64,000 nucleotides of DNA from Dehalogenimonas etheniformans (GCF_014672715.2 NZ_CP058566.2:1302001-1366000); one strand, 5' to 3'; positions 26,340 through 35,498 are shown, numbered from the stretch's first letter. The notes: generated from the letters alone by a model not told the origin. Made by a program: numbers and translations.

Positions 26340-28376
26340 ATGGGGCTTGCAGGGCTTTCTGAAGTAGCCGAAATGGCGAATGTTACCAAGCAGGTAGTAA
26401 TAAATTGGCGCACAAGGTTTGAAGACTTTCCGTCTCCAGTAGTCGAACTCGCTGCTGGTCCAGTTTGGCTGCGAGAAGACATAAATGATTGGTTAAAAAA
26501 CCGGAAGGAGAATTTGGCTAAACCTACTAATGACCAAATAGATCGTCTCAAAGGATCCGGAGATATTTTAGGGGTGATATATCTCTTGAGCCTAGCCACA
26601 GATAGCGCAGGCTTTAAAGACTGGCTCGTGAAGCAGTTAGGCATTGAAGTTAATCCTCACGTCTTTAACGGTTATATGTTTGCTTTAAGCACACTGATTA
26701 GACTACTTCATATGGCTCTTGATTTAGATTTTAGCCTAGACTTAACCGAGGACTTCACTTTTAGCCGAGCCAGGTTTTACGGCGCCCCTATTGCTGAAGT
26801 TCCTAATAGCTGTGAAAAAGCGATTCTCCTCCGGAATGTCAATCAAGCAGCTCGCAAACTCCTCAACACAAAGTCGTGGGCTCAAATAGAGCAGCAAGCC
26901 AAAGAGTTCGACAAAATGGTCACTGTACCATTCCAGCGAATTTCAACGGTAACTACATTGCGTTTGCCAAAGGTCACACCTGACTATGAAACAGCAGTAA
27001 ATTTCATCGGTCAATGGCATATGCACCTGTTTCTACATGATACGCGACGAGGGTATCCTCACGGCTATCTGCAACCAATGCTGAATGAGAGGCTCGAGAA
27101 AGAAAGGTTGGATGAGGCATTCGACGGATACAAACTCACCGTTCAATATCTATGGTTTAGGCTCTTGGGTAACGAATTTCATCGATCGATTGCAGCTAAT
27201 ATTCATAAAGCTACAAACTGGCGGGAGTTTGACCAATACTACCGTCCAATTCAACATGAACTAATTGACCCAAAAGAGAAAGTCACACATCTGTTTGGAG
27301 GATTTAACACACTAATCGGGGCAAACAATGGAGCCAAACAAAAAATATCTGAACTCCTCCAACCACAGGCAAAAGAACAACCGTTACCGTTGGGAAAGGA
27401 TCTTCAGCGCAGATTTCTATGGTATGACATTGAGCTCATTGATGCATCATCCACCGTATTCAATGGCGTGATGGCATTTATTTCGATACTCAACGGCTTA
27501 GTTGTTTTGCGCACGAGATCTAACAATCCTGAGCATATTTTAGTTATGCGTGTTAAACACCCCGCGGGGGGGACGATTAACGGCAGGCCAAAATTCGACT
27601 ACAGTTATGGGATATTGATAGAAGGCTATGGCAACCTTGGCATCAGCGACTATTCAGGCTGGCTGCTGTTTTTTGATTGTTGTGGTGATTACTCTGGTTT
27701 CGCTGGCAGTCAACACGCAATGGCTGAGCAAGAAATCCAGTTACATCTGAAACAAAAATCTATCGAGATGCACGAAGTCACCGTTGAGAAAGATAAATTC
27801 ATTAAGTCTATGCAAGGTAAGTTACTCTCAACTACTAAGGATGTCATGCATGAAGCTGTGCAAACAAAGTCGGACCTACTCTTAGAAGGCAACAGATTGG
27901 GCGCTGCTCGTGGCGTTTTGCTTGAACTTCTTGGAATGCGACACTATTACAAAAATCATTCTGGAACATTACGAATTGAATGGTCGTTTGAGAGAATTGG
28001 TCAGGAGATAGACCTTTTAATTGGGAGCGCTGATCAATTAACCTTCGTGGAATGCAAGAAGCCAGGAATAAGTAATCCGATTAGCCAGGTGAATAAACTA
28101 AAGGATAAGGTGAAAACTCTTCTTTCTTCAGAGGAATTTATAAAAGAATGGCAGGTCACTTCTGGTGTTAGAAGCGCGCTAGCATTTGCTGTGTGGGACC
28201 GTCCTGCCCTCAATGTCTTCAATACACTTAAGAAAACCGGGGTTGATGTCCTAATCCTATCTTCAGAAGCAGAGAAAGCTGGGATAGGTCAAAAGGCGCG
28301 AGAACATCTAAAATTGGCCCTCGATGCAGACAAATCCAAACCGAAGTTGATACGCGACGAGTTTTTTAAACTATGA
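26340..28376 (+). CDS. HTH protein with C-terminal PD-(D/E)xK nuclease-like domain
   Basis: A 678-residue protein that I cannot assign to a named family. Residues 1-55 look like an AlpA/MerR-type helix-turn-helix (GLSEVAEMANVTKQVVINWRTRF..WLREDINDWL). The large middle region (about 60-530) is helical and unrecognised. Near the C-terminus IGQEIDLLIGSADQLTFVECKKPG gives Asp558, Glu571 and Lys573, a PD-(D/E)xK pattern as in restriction-type nucleases. AGGAG precedes the ATG by six bases. The operator in front suggests autoregulation. Same strand as the OLD-like gene and equally AT-rich. A combined sensor/repressor and nuclease is an inference. Confidence 0.75.
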   Translation: MGLAGLSEVAEMANVTKQVVINWRTRFEDFPSPVVELAAGPVWLREDINDWLKNRKENLAKPTNDQIDRLKGSGDILGVIYLLSLATDSAGFKDWLVKQLGIEVNPHVFNGYMFALSTLIRLLHMALDLDFSLDLTEDFTFSRARFYGAPIAEVPNSCEKAILLRNVNQAARKLLNTKSWAQIEQQAKEFDKMVTVPFQRISTVTTLRLPKVTPDYETAVNFIGQWHMHLFLHDTRRGYPHGYLQPMLNERLEKERLDEAFDGYKLTVQYLWFRLLGNEFHRSIAANIHKATNWREFDQYYRPIQHELIDPKEKVTHLFGGFNTLIGANNGAKQKISELLQPQAKEQPLPLGKDLQRRFLWYDIELIDASSTVFNGVMAFISILNGLVVLRTRSNNPEHILVMRVKHPAGGTINGRPKFDYSYGILIEGYGNLGISDYSGWLLFFDCCGDYSGFAGSQHAMAEQEIQLHLKQKSIEMHEVTVEKDKFIKSMQGKLLSTTKDVMHEAVQTKSDLLLEGNRLGAARGVLLELLGMRHYYKNHSGTLRIEWSFERIGQEIDLLIGSADQLTFVECKKPGISNPISQVNKLKDKVKTLLSSEEFIKEWQVTSGVRSALAFAVWDRPALNVFNTLKKTGVDVLILSSEAEKAGIGQKAREHLKLALDADKSKPKLIRDEFFKL

Positions 28377-28390
28377 TCATGCCGTCTGAC

Positions 28391-28552
28391 CTATTTTCCT
28401 GGAGGAGTGGCGACACAGCAAGCAGAGAAAACGGGTGACATCCGCATGAACTTGATACCATTAACTTCCTGCTCAGGACCGGTCGGATCGAACCCGAGTT
28501 TCCGATAAACCGGTACGGCGTCCGGACACGAGTTTACAAGCTGGATCAGCCA
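28391..28552 (-). pseudogene. C-terminal remnant of a GNAT acetyltransferase
   Basis: The minus-strand frame reads WLIQLVNSCPDAVPVYRKLG followed by FDPTGPEQEVNGIKF, the typical C-terminal end of a GNAT acetyltransferase (PVYRKLGF..TGPE), before a TAG at 28391. The acetyl-CoA-binding core is missing, and the frame runs into the 3' end of the PfpI-like gene. It is best explained as a decayed fragment. Confidence 0.45.
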
Positions 28553-29181
28553 TTGCCAGACGGCAAAGTTTGCATCAGGGCAAAGAAATGTTCAGGCTTA
28601 CCGGTACTGAAATATTGATACCAAGATTCCAGTGTGTTTGATTGAAAAACACCTAAATGCTCAATAATTTGTTTCGCCCACAACAAAGCCCCGGTGGAAC
28701 CGGCAGTAATAAGGTGGTTATCCGCTACAGATGGCTGGTCAATATAAAAACTTTGCCCTTTATAGCCTGGAGAAACCATTTCAAGAAATCCCGGCCCGTT
28801 ACTAGTATGCGGACGCTTATCCAATAGCCCAAAGTGAGCAAGCGCAGCTGTAGCTCCGCAGATGGCACACACCATAGCGCCTGAAGAGAGAAATTCGCTT
28901 GCTTTCTCGATAATCGCGCCATGCTTCGGGTCGTTCCATGTATTGGCGCCCGGTAACAGCAACGCGGTGGTTCCTCTCACTACAACATCGTCAATCAAGC
29001 AATCGGGCATGATGGTCATCCCGCCCATTGTTTTGATCGGCTCTTTGGAATAACTAACCGTTTTGAGCGATACGGGGTACGCGCCCTTTTTGAAAAATCG
29101 GCCGGAATTCAACTCCGAAGTAACGTACCCCAGTTCCCAATCGGCCAAAGTATCAAGAACGTAAACATAGACTGTAGACAT
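28546..29181 (-). CDS. DJ-1/PfpI-family protein
   Basis: A 211-residue class I glutamine-amidotransferase-like protein. The likely nucleophile Cys lies in MVCAICGATAALAHFGLL, the nucleophile-elbow position, after ALLLPGANTWND. Members range from glyoxalases and chaperones to proteases and regulators, and the substrate cannot be inferred. An ATG start follows GGAGGAAAT. It stands alone between repeat-rich stretches. Confidence 0.8.
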   Translation of the reverse strand: MSTVYVYVLDTLADWELGYVTSELNSGRFFKKGAYPVSLKTVSYSKEPIKTMGGMTIMPDCLIDDVVVRGTTALLLPGANTWNDPKHGAIIEKASEFLSSGAMVCAICGATAALAHFGLLDKRPHTSNGPGFLEMVSPGYKGQSFYIDQPSVADNHLITAGSTGALLWAKQIIEHLGVFQSNTLESWYQYFSTGKPEHFFALMQTLPSGNG

Positions 29182-29219
29182 AGATTTCCTCCATTTTCAT
29201 TGTGTGTCTAATTCGCCTT

Positions 29220-29414
29220 CTATTTACCCTGGTATTGTACTCGGACAGGGCAATAACGCACAGCTTCGGCCAGCCGCTCATAACGAGTATATTCGGCGGC
29301 GATGCTGATGTCATCGAAAAGCCCATAGCCTGACATATGATGAACATCGTTTTTGTTCATTTCAGTTGCGTATTGCCAGTTCGAAGTCTGGCAGAGTTTT
29401 CTAGGATTTTCCAT
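29220..29414 (-). CDS. Doubtful small ORF upstream of the PfpI-like gene
   Basis: A 64-residue open frame, hydrophilic, with no recognisable domain (HHMSGYGLFDDISIAAEYTR). No good ribosome site precedes its ATG. It lies in line with the PfpI-like gene and could be a fragment of a lost gene. Confidence 0.25.
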   Translation of the reverse strand: MENPRKLCQTSNWQYATEMNKNDVHHMSGYGLFDDISIAAEYTRYERLAEAVRYCPVRVQYQGK

Positions 29415-29524
29415 GTGACCAGTTTAGTTGAGCAGCGGAAATAATGATTCGGCCATTGGTATGGACTTTCACTAGACATTCGGGGAGTTTTTAACGACGC
29501 CTTCGAGAACGTCGTAAATTTTCA

Positions 29525-29600
29525 TCGGTGTACTATTTGGGGACGATTGCCACGGACTGCCATTCAAGGCAGTCCTCGCAAAGACAGATTGGGGAGAGGG
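29525..29600 (+). repeat. Dispersed hairpin repeat (GGACTGCC family), copy A
   Basis: The unit begins TCGGTGTACTATTTGGGGAC and contains the hairpin GGACTGCC (29554-29561) / GGCAGTCC (29568-29575), followed by TCGCAAAGACAGATTGGGGAG. Related copies lie at 30020-30090, 31308-31380 and, diverged, 34774-34845. Confidence 0.7.
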
Positions 29601-29690
29601 ATGGAGATAAAAACCGAAACCATTTTTTGAATCTGCTTGGTTTTTGTTATTCTGATCAAAGAACCGCTGAAATAAATACGGAGAATTGCT

Positions 29691-29936
29691 TTGAAAGCCG
29701 AGGATTCTGTCAGCTCAGCCCAGTTAAATCAGAATGAAGCGATCAAAGACTGCCTGTGCCGTATGTGCCCTTCGTATATCGAGTGTGAAGAGCCGGTAGG
29801 GTTCTGCGTTTCACCCAAGCCCAGCAAATGCATCGATGCCGAAGCAGGTTGCCTGTGTCTTGGCTGCCCGTGGTGGGTACGGAATTCTTTACGTCATGTA
29901 TACTTCTGCACCCGGGGAGCTGAAGCTACGCAATGA
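29691..29936 (+). CDS. Cysteine-rich DUF2769-like protein
   Basis: An 81-residue protein with at least nine cysteines: CLCRMCPSY, FCVSPKPSKC, AGCLCLGCPWW and YFCTRGAE. The paired C-x-C-xx-C(P) motifs, the central KPSKCI and the closing YFC-RG match DUF2769-type proteins of anaerobes. The cysteine pattern suggests metal or Fe-S binding. A TTG start lies seven bases after GGAG. It sits just after a dispersed repeat and has no operon partners. Confidence 0.65.
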   Translation: MKAEDSVSSAQLNQNEAIKDCLCRMCPSYIECEEPVGFCVSPKPSKCIDAEAGCLCLGCPWWVRNSLRHVYFCTRGAEATQ

Positions 29937-30314
29937 CCATGGATTCCGGACTTCGACGGAATGAAAAACAGGGCAAAGAACGACAGGGAGGACGAGGCGT
30001 GCCTCGCCCTACATTTGGATCGGTGTACTGTTCGGGGACAATTGCCACGGATTGTCAGGCAATCCTCGCAAAGACAGTTTTGGGGGAGAGATTGTTGTTA
30101 AGGTAAGATTACGATTTCTTCGTCCTCGGTGAATGGCTCGCAACGACGAAGGTGGTGGGTTACGCGATGCTTCACCCACCCTACGGACCGATTGGGACTC
30201 CAACGACGAGGCGGGCACGGCAACACGTCGCCACTATAGCATTCATTTCCCCTTGCTCAGATTTTTTCGAGGGTAAGCAACGATGGATTTGAGGGGGTAA
30301 GGGTGTTCAAGACC
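29937..30314. repeat. Gene-free repeat cluster (copy B and a GGTGGGT hairpin)
   Basis: No gene is visible. The stretch holds GACGAGGCGTGCCTCGCCCTAC, GGACTGCC-family copy B (30020-30090), a GGTGGGT..ACCCACC hairpin unit ending in CCCTACGGA (30151-30188), and a GACGAGGCGGGCACGGCA fragment (about 30206). The same modules recur at 31270-31480 and 35590-35757. Confidence 0.6.
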
Positions 30315-31154
30315 CTAAACCGTGTCAGGAGTGAGCGGTTCGGGTTGCCTGCCGTCGATGTCAGTAAAACCATATTCCCTTGCGATAGCTGCGGCGACGC
30401 TAACTTTCCCTGAATGTTTCATGATGTCCGGGTCCGATGCCAATGCGGCGACGGCACGGCCAATGAACTGGGGAGACTCGCTATTGGAAAGATCAAGGAA
30501 CTCTGCTGCTCTCATCACGCTTTCCGTCCTCACCAGACCCGGATAAAGTGAAATTACAGCAACATTATATGGCCGGAGTTCCTGCGCCATATAGACGGTT
30601 AGTTTATCCGTGGCAGCTTTAGCGACACCATAGGGGACGTTGCCGATCAATTTTTGCGCAGACCAAAAAGAGATGTTAATTATAAGACCTCTCTTTCGCC
30701 GAACCATGTCCCGCGCGGCGAGAACGCCCGCCACATAATGGGCCCGAACACCAGCCTGAAACATCTTGTCCCAGCGCGACAGCGGTTGTTCCCAGAAAGG
30801 AAGGCTCCATGTGAATTTTCCGTTTTCCGCCATTCCTTCGTAGCCGCCCCAAACATTGTTCACAAGAATGTCGAGGTGTTCTTGTTCAGCGAATATTCTA
30901 TCGAAAACACGTCGGACCTGAGAGTCATCCCGATGGTCGCACGGCACGGCGATTACCTTGCCGCCTAATTTCCCGGCCTCTCGCGCGGTGTCCAGCACCG
31001 TGCCGGGAAGTCCTTCCGGCCCTTCTCCGGGTTCAGTAGTCCTACCGGTTACGTAGACTGTAGTGTTAGCCTCGGCGAGTCCCAGGGTAATCCCCTTTCC
31101 TACACCTCTGCTGGCTCCGGTTACCAGGGCGATTTTGTCTGTAAGATCAAACAT
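30315..31154 (-). CDS. Short-chain dehydrogenase/reductase
   Basis: A classical SDR oxidoreductase of 279 residues. It has the NAD(P) loop VTGASRGVGKG, NNVWGGYEG in place of the usual NNAG, catalytic Ser in INISFWSAQ and Tyr/Lys in YGVAKAATDKL. The Trp-rich segment TWSLPFWEQPLSRWDKMFQAGVR is a lineage-specific substrate loop. ATG 31154 is chosen over an upstream frame because GGAGAAAGAGAG precedes it. The substrate is unknown, and the gene is alone on both sides. Confidence 0.85.
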   Translation of the reverse strand: MFDLTDKIALVTGASRGVGKGITLGLAEANTTVYVTGRTTEPGEGPEGLPGTVLDTAREAGKLGGKVIAVPCDHRDDSQVRRVFDRIFAEQEHLDILVNNVWGGYEGMAENGKFTWSLPFWEQPLSRWDKMFQAGVRAHYVAGVLAARDMVRRKRGLIINISFWSAQKLIGNVPYGVAKAATDKLTVYMAQELRPYNVAVISLYPGLVRTESVMRAAEFLDLSNSESPQFIGRAVAALASDPDIMKHSGKVSVAAAIAREYGFTDIDGRQPEPLTPDTV

Positions 31155-31573
31155 ATATATCTCTCTTTCTCCATTTGATACAGAATAAATCATGATATAC
31201 GAAGTCACCAACTTGCCGGCCAGTTTTATCCTACCCGAGAAGCTAGACTATTGTAGTGTGGTTTTCAGTATACAGCGGGTGCGACACGCCGTGCCCCTAC
31301 ATTTTGATCGGTGTACTATTCGGGGACGATTGCTACGGACTGCCATTCAAGGCAGTCCTCGCAAAGACAGATTGGGGAGGGAATTTGCTTAGGGCAGATC
31401 GATATTGCTTCATCCCGACTGGTCGTGACTCGCAACGAAGTAGGTGGTGGGTTACGCTATGCTTCACCCACCCTACGGACTCCTCTTCCACAAGGGGCGA
31501 GGAAAGCACGCGGATCCCTTCGACAGACTCCCCGACGCCTCGAGGCATTGGTGGCAAACCCTATTACCTCGAT
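31155..31573. repeat. Gene-free repeat cluster (copy C and a GGTGGGT hairpin)
   Basis: It contains GACACGCCGTGCCCCTAC (31283-31300), GGACTGCC-family copy C (31308-31380), a GGTGGGT..ACCCACC hairpin unit (31443-31480), and an AAGGGGCGAGGAAAGCACGC segment whose counterpart is near 35605. No gene is seen. Confidence 0.6.
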
Positions 31574-34045
31574 TTACCAGGCAGGGGTTTTGTTCCCATC
31601 ATTGGCAATCCAGTATGGGAACCATCCCAAAGTTACCAATTGTACGTTGATGTCGGTCTTTTTTGGTGAAATCGGCACATGGACCAAAGATTCAGTCAGT
31701 GGATCAAATTTTGCCGCAAGCCCCGCCATGTCTGAGTTAAATTCGGCCTGAAGCTGGTTAATCCGCTGTTGGACGCTTTCGACCGTATCATTAGCCCGAT
31801 CGACATCTTTACCCTCTTTCATCGAACGGCTTACGCCAGTGAAGGTCGACTTGGCACGACTCATCGAACCCAGCTTTTTACTCCCCAGGAAACCTCCCAG
31901 AAGGGTAGAACCGAACGATAAGACGGTTTGCATTTGCTGCTGCCGCTGCTGGTCTTTTTCACGTTGGACAGTTGCCTGTGCTAACCGCAAGCGCTCCTGG
32001 AGAGTCGTAAACTTCGGGGCATATTTCTTGCGCAGTTCATCGCTGGCGGCATCGCGGCGTTCCCTGGCAAGTTGCTGGAGCCTCACCCTGAAGTCCCGTT
32101 CAGACTCGTCAAGCTTTGAAAACTCATTAAACACCGAGCTTTTCATCAGTTCGACTTTTTGGTTCTGGTAAAGCCAGGCGGCGAACTCCCGTTTCCAGAA
32201 ACCAAAACTGTCGGCTCTGGCGGCTATGGGAGGTAATTCGGCGAACGTGGCATTGGACTCCGGCACAGATTTGAGATTGCCAACTGCCAGCCTTGTCTCC
32301 CGGGACTGGTTCCAGTCAACGGCGTCCGCCGAATCAGACACCGGGGTACTGATAAATACGTTTCTAATAAAATTGACGCCCGTTTTGAGGTCGGCAAACC
32401 GGACATCGGCAGCACCAAGAATTTCAGGGATGTATTTCAGTTGGGATGAACCCGATTGAACCTGACGGACAGGAACGAAATATTGCTGGACTTTGGGGGG
32501 CAGGACGGGGGGTTGACATCGCGCACTCTGGGCGACATTGGTGGAGGTGGGCGAGGCTTTGGCGGCAAAATCGTGGATCGGAGAATTATCAGGTTTTTCA
32601 ACCGGTTTCAAAGCCTTGATCGGGTCCATGATCAACTTGATCTGATTTCGGGTTAACGGACCCCGGAGATAAGACATTGCCCACCGCGTCTCGAAGATCG
32701 TCGGCTTGTCGTCGTGAACGTTGTTCATAAGAAAGACCCGGTTGGACAAACCGGCCAGGATTTGTTCCATCTTGCTACGGTCCCAGGTCACACCAGCCGT
32801 GGTGGCCGCCCCTTCCAGACCTTCCAGTACGCGCATCTTGTCTCTTTCAGTCTGCAGCCTGCCGATAAACCAGGTGCCCGTGTTGGCCAAACCCTTGTAA
32901 TCAAGGTCAACCGGATTCTGCGTGGCAAGGACGACACCAACGCCAAAGGCACGAGCCTGTTTGAGCAGGGTAAGCAAAGGGGTTTTAGAGGGAGGATTAG
33001 CCACCGGGGGGAAGAAGCCGAAAATCTCGTCCATATAAATAATGGACCTGAGACTGGAGGTCCCCGACTGCCCACGCATCCAGCCGAGAACCTGGTTCAA
33101 AAGCAGGGAGACAAAAAACATGCGCTCAGCATCATTAAGGTGAGCGATCGAAAAAATCGCCACCCTGGGTTTGCCTTCGGGCGTGTACATGATCGAACCG
33201 ATATCCAGAGGCACCCCCTCGAGCCAGTTTTCAAAACCCGGGGCTGCCAGTAGATTGTTCAAAGCCAGAGCTAATTCAAACCTTTCCTTGGCTGGATAAA
33301 ACGATTCCAGGTCGATCACGCCAATAGTCTTCATTGGGGGTGATTGGATCTGCTGGATCAGGCTGGCGATGGTAACGTCCTGTCCCTGCTGCCACGACCG
33401 GCTGAGCAGGTTAGAGATCAGGATGTGCTCACGGCTGCGGATCGGATCCGCTTCAATGCCGATAATGCCGAGGAGGCTGCTGGTGGTAATGCCGACGCGT
33501 TCACGGAAAGCTTCAGCGTCATCGATGGTAGACTGGGGCGGGGCGGCAAACGACTTCAGTATTGAGACCGGTATCCCTGCCTGACTCCCGGGGGTATAAA
33601 TAACAAAGTCTGCGGTTTGCCGAAGCCTCTTGATGCGGTCTCCGGATTGGCCCCAGGACGCCAATCCGTTGGTCCACATCTGGGACTGCTGGCCGGCGTA
33701 TTCTTCCGGCGTCATACCCTTCTTGCGCGCATCTTCCTCGTTGACCCACGGCCGAAAATCGGCCTTGCTCAAGCCAGGGAAGGTGAGCATCAGGTTTGTT
33801 AAATCACCTTTGGGATCAATTGCGATAGTCGGCACGCCGTCCATCGCCGCCTCTTCGATCAGAGAGATACAAAGACCGGTCTTGCCGCTGCCGGTCATGC
33901 CCACACAAACGGCGTGAGTGACAAGATCTTTGGAGTCGTATAGGAATAATCCATCTCCCGGTTTACCGCTGGTTATTTGATATGGTCTGCCGAGATAAAA
34001 TACACCGAGTTTTTCGTAATCTTCCATTTTAATCTTTTGCTCCAT
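31574..34045 (-). CDS. HerA/VirB4-like ATPase (DUF853 type)
   Basis: A predicted cytoplasmic motor ATPase of about 823 residues. Walker A is VGMTGSGKTGLC, preceded by the domain THAVC. Later come TIAIDPKGDLTNL, Walker B-like SIIYMDEIFGFFPP and the sensor segment VVLATQNPVDLDYKGLANTGTWFIGRL, all typical of HerA-like ATPases that process or translocate DNA. The C-terminal third is a Gln/Arg-rich coiled coil with a Gly-rich LGSTLLGGFLGSKKLG. ATG 34045 is the likely start, and ATG 34027 is also possible. No nurA or mre11 partner is adjacent. Its 3' end abuts repeat DNA. Confidence 0.8.
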   Translation of the reverse strand: MEQKIKMEDYEKLGVFYLGRPYQITSGKPGDGLFLYDSKDLVTHAVCVGMTGSGKTGLCISLIEEAAMDGVPTIAIDPKGDLTNLMLTFPGLSKADFRPWVNEEDARKKGMTPEEYAGQQSQMWTNGLASWGQSGDRIKRLRQTADFVIYTPGSQAGIPVSILKSFAAPPQSTIDDAEAFRERVGITTSSLLGIIGIEADPIRSREHILISNLLSRSWQQGQDVTIASLIQQIQSPPMKTIGVIDLESFYPAKERFELALALNNLLAAPGFENWLEGVPLDIGSIMYTPEGKPRVAIFSIAHLNDAERMFFVSLLLNQVLGWMRGQSGTSSLRSIIYMDEIFGFFPPVANPPSKTPLLTLLKQARAFGVGVVLATQNPVDLDYKGLANTGTWFIGRLQTERDKMRVLEGLEGAATTAGVTWDRSKMEQILAGLSNRVFLMNNVHDDKPTIFETRWAMSYLRGPLTRNQIKLIMDPIKALKPVEKPDNSPIHDFAAKASPTSTNVAQSARCQPPVLPPKVQQYFVPVRQVQSGSSQLKYIPEILGAADVRFADLKTGVNFIRNVFISTPVSDSADAVDWNQSRETRLAVGNLKSVPESNATFAELPPIAARADSFGFWKREFAAWLYQNQKVELMKSSVFNEFSKLDESERDFRVRLQQLARERRDAASDELRKKYAPKFTTLQERLRLAQATVQREKDQQRQQQMQTVLSFGSTLLGGFLGSKKLGSMSRAKSTFTGVSRSMKEGKDVDRANDTVESVQQRINQLQAEFNSDMAGLAAKFDPLTESLVHVPISPKKTDINVQLVTLGWFPYWIANDGNKTPAW

Positions 34046-34261
34046 GGACGAATCAGATGTTTCGACCGGGCGACGAGCTTTGATAAAAGGCGGTCCCAAC
34101 CATATCAAAACATACCGCTTTGAATCGATTAAACTTTGAATTCAAAGCAGGTCTAGTTTGACGTGGCAATCTCTTGTAATCCCCCCGTTTGTCACAAGGC
34201 CCGTGGAGTGGCTAATAGGGGGAATTGCATCTATCGAATGACTTTATGTTAACCGAGACTT

Positions 34262-34459
34262 TTACTTAGTCTTGCTGCCAGGCTTGAACGCAGTAACACA
34301 AGCATCACTGCAAAATTGATAATCAGCACCCTGGATGTTCTTCTTGATGTTGCCACCTGGCTTCATCATCTTTCCACAGGTATCGCAGGTCATGTCGACC
34401 TTGTCGACGACTTTTTTGCCTAGCAACTTGCCCTTGTCAGCCATGTCTTTGAGAGCCAT
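34262..34459 (-). CDS. Small YHS/TRASH-like zinc-finger protein
   Basis: A 65-residue protein with CDTCGKMMKPGGNI and YQFCSDACVTAF, two Cys pairs arranged as in YHS/TRASH metal-binding domains, after a Lys-rich N-terminus. ATG 34459 lies behind a perfect AGGAGGT; the longer frame has no such site. A role in metal sensing or trafficking is possible but not shown. Confidence 0.65.
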   Translation of the reverse strand: MALKDMADKGKLLGKKVVDKVDMTCDTCGKMMKPGGNIKKNIQGADYQFCSDACVTAFKPGSKTK

Positions 34460-34952
34460 AGGATTACCTCCTTTTTGTATTTTCACAATTATCTATCCTC
34501 CAATATCAAAATACATCGTCGTAAAGGATTAAGCCCCATTGTCATTTAGGCCTAATACCGAGTGCGTCAGATTAGGCAATCTAACTAATATATCGTGAAG
34601 GTAGAGTAACCCGAGGCTAAATTCAAGAAAGTTTTAAAACCCTGAGAAAGGGCTGATCTTACCTTCCTTTTTTAGGCTTTCTCCTCTCAACCTCACTGCC
34701 CTGCCAGGAATGTACCTGGTAGGTTAATGACTGGAACCTACGTGAACACTGTAGGGCAGGGCAAGTGTTATGCTGAGGACGATTGCCATCTTTAGATCTT
34801 GCTCAGGACAGAGCTAATGCCATTGCGGCAGTCCTCGCAACGTCATGTTTTGAATCCGACGGATTTTTGTTATGCTGGTTGATATATCCAACTTAATCTG
34901 AAAGATAACCACGAAGGCAAGGATACAATATTGCGGGGAGTTAAAAACTGAG
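34460..34952. other. Gene-free interval with nested inverted repeats
   Basis: No gene is seen. Notable is TGCCCTGCC (34697-34705) pairing with GGCAGGGCA (34755-34763), enclosing two small hairpins (CAGG..CCTG and TAGGTT/AACCTA at 34720-34740). A diverged GGACTGCC-family repeat follows (34774-34845). A TTTTGAATC..GATTTTTGTTAT stretch then resembles 29626-29652. Confidence 0.5.
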
Positions 34953-35498
34953 ATGAAACCTATCGGTCCTTTAATGTGGGAACACCGCCTGATAGAACGC
35001 ATGATCGCTCTGCTGTCATCAGAGTTGGACGCTTTCACCCAAACAAACGTCTTTCATCTTGATTTCCTGCGCCAGGCGATTGATTTTCTTCGGACATACG
35101 CAGACAAAACGCATCACGGTAAAGAAGAGAAAATCTTTTTTCGAGAACTGTTTAATAAACCTTTATCGCCAGAACACCGTAGGATCCTGAACGAACTGAT
35201 AGACGAACACGAGACCGCCCGGAAATTAGTGGCTTCGCTGGATCAAGCTGTGCGTGAAGCTGAGCCCCAAAAGCAAGCGAACGCGCAAACCATATCCGAA
35301 CTGGTTCGGGGGATCGTCGATTTCTACCCGTGTCATATCAAGAAAGAAGATCAGGTAATTTTTTATCCGGCCCAGGACTACCTCACTAAAGATGAACAAG
35401 ACAACATGCTGGCCGAATTTTGGGAGTTCGACAGGAGACTTATCCACGAAAAATATCAGGAAATTGTATCCGGGATGGAATCAAGGTTAAAAGCCTGA
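34953..35498 (+). CDS. Hemerythrin-domain protein
   Basis: A 181-residue protein with one HHE cation-binding domain. Histidines and acidic residues lie in PLMWEHRLIERM, KTHHGKEEKIFF, LIDEHETARKL and CHIKKEDQVIFYPA, the spacing of a di-iron hemerythrin four-helix bundle. It probably binds O2 or NO, or stores iron; in a strict anaerobe an oxygen-sensing or scavenging role is plausible. The ATG is preceded by GGGGAG at a long distance. No operon partners. Confidence 0.85.
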   Translation: MKPIGPLMWEHRLIERMIALLSSELDAFTQTNVFHLDFLRQAIDFLRTYADKTHHGKEEKIFFRELFNKPLSPEHRRILNELIDEHETARKLVASLDQAVREAEPQKQANAQTISELVRGIVDFYPCHIKKEDQVIFYPAQDYLTKDEQDNMLAEFWEFDRRLIHEKYQEIVSGMESRLKA

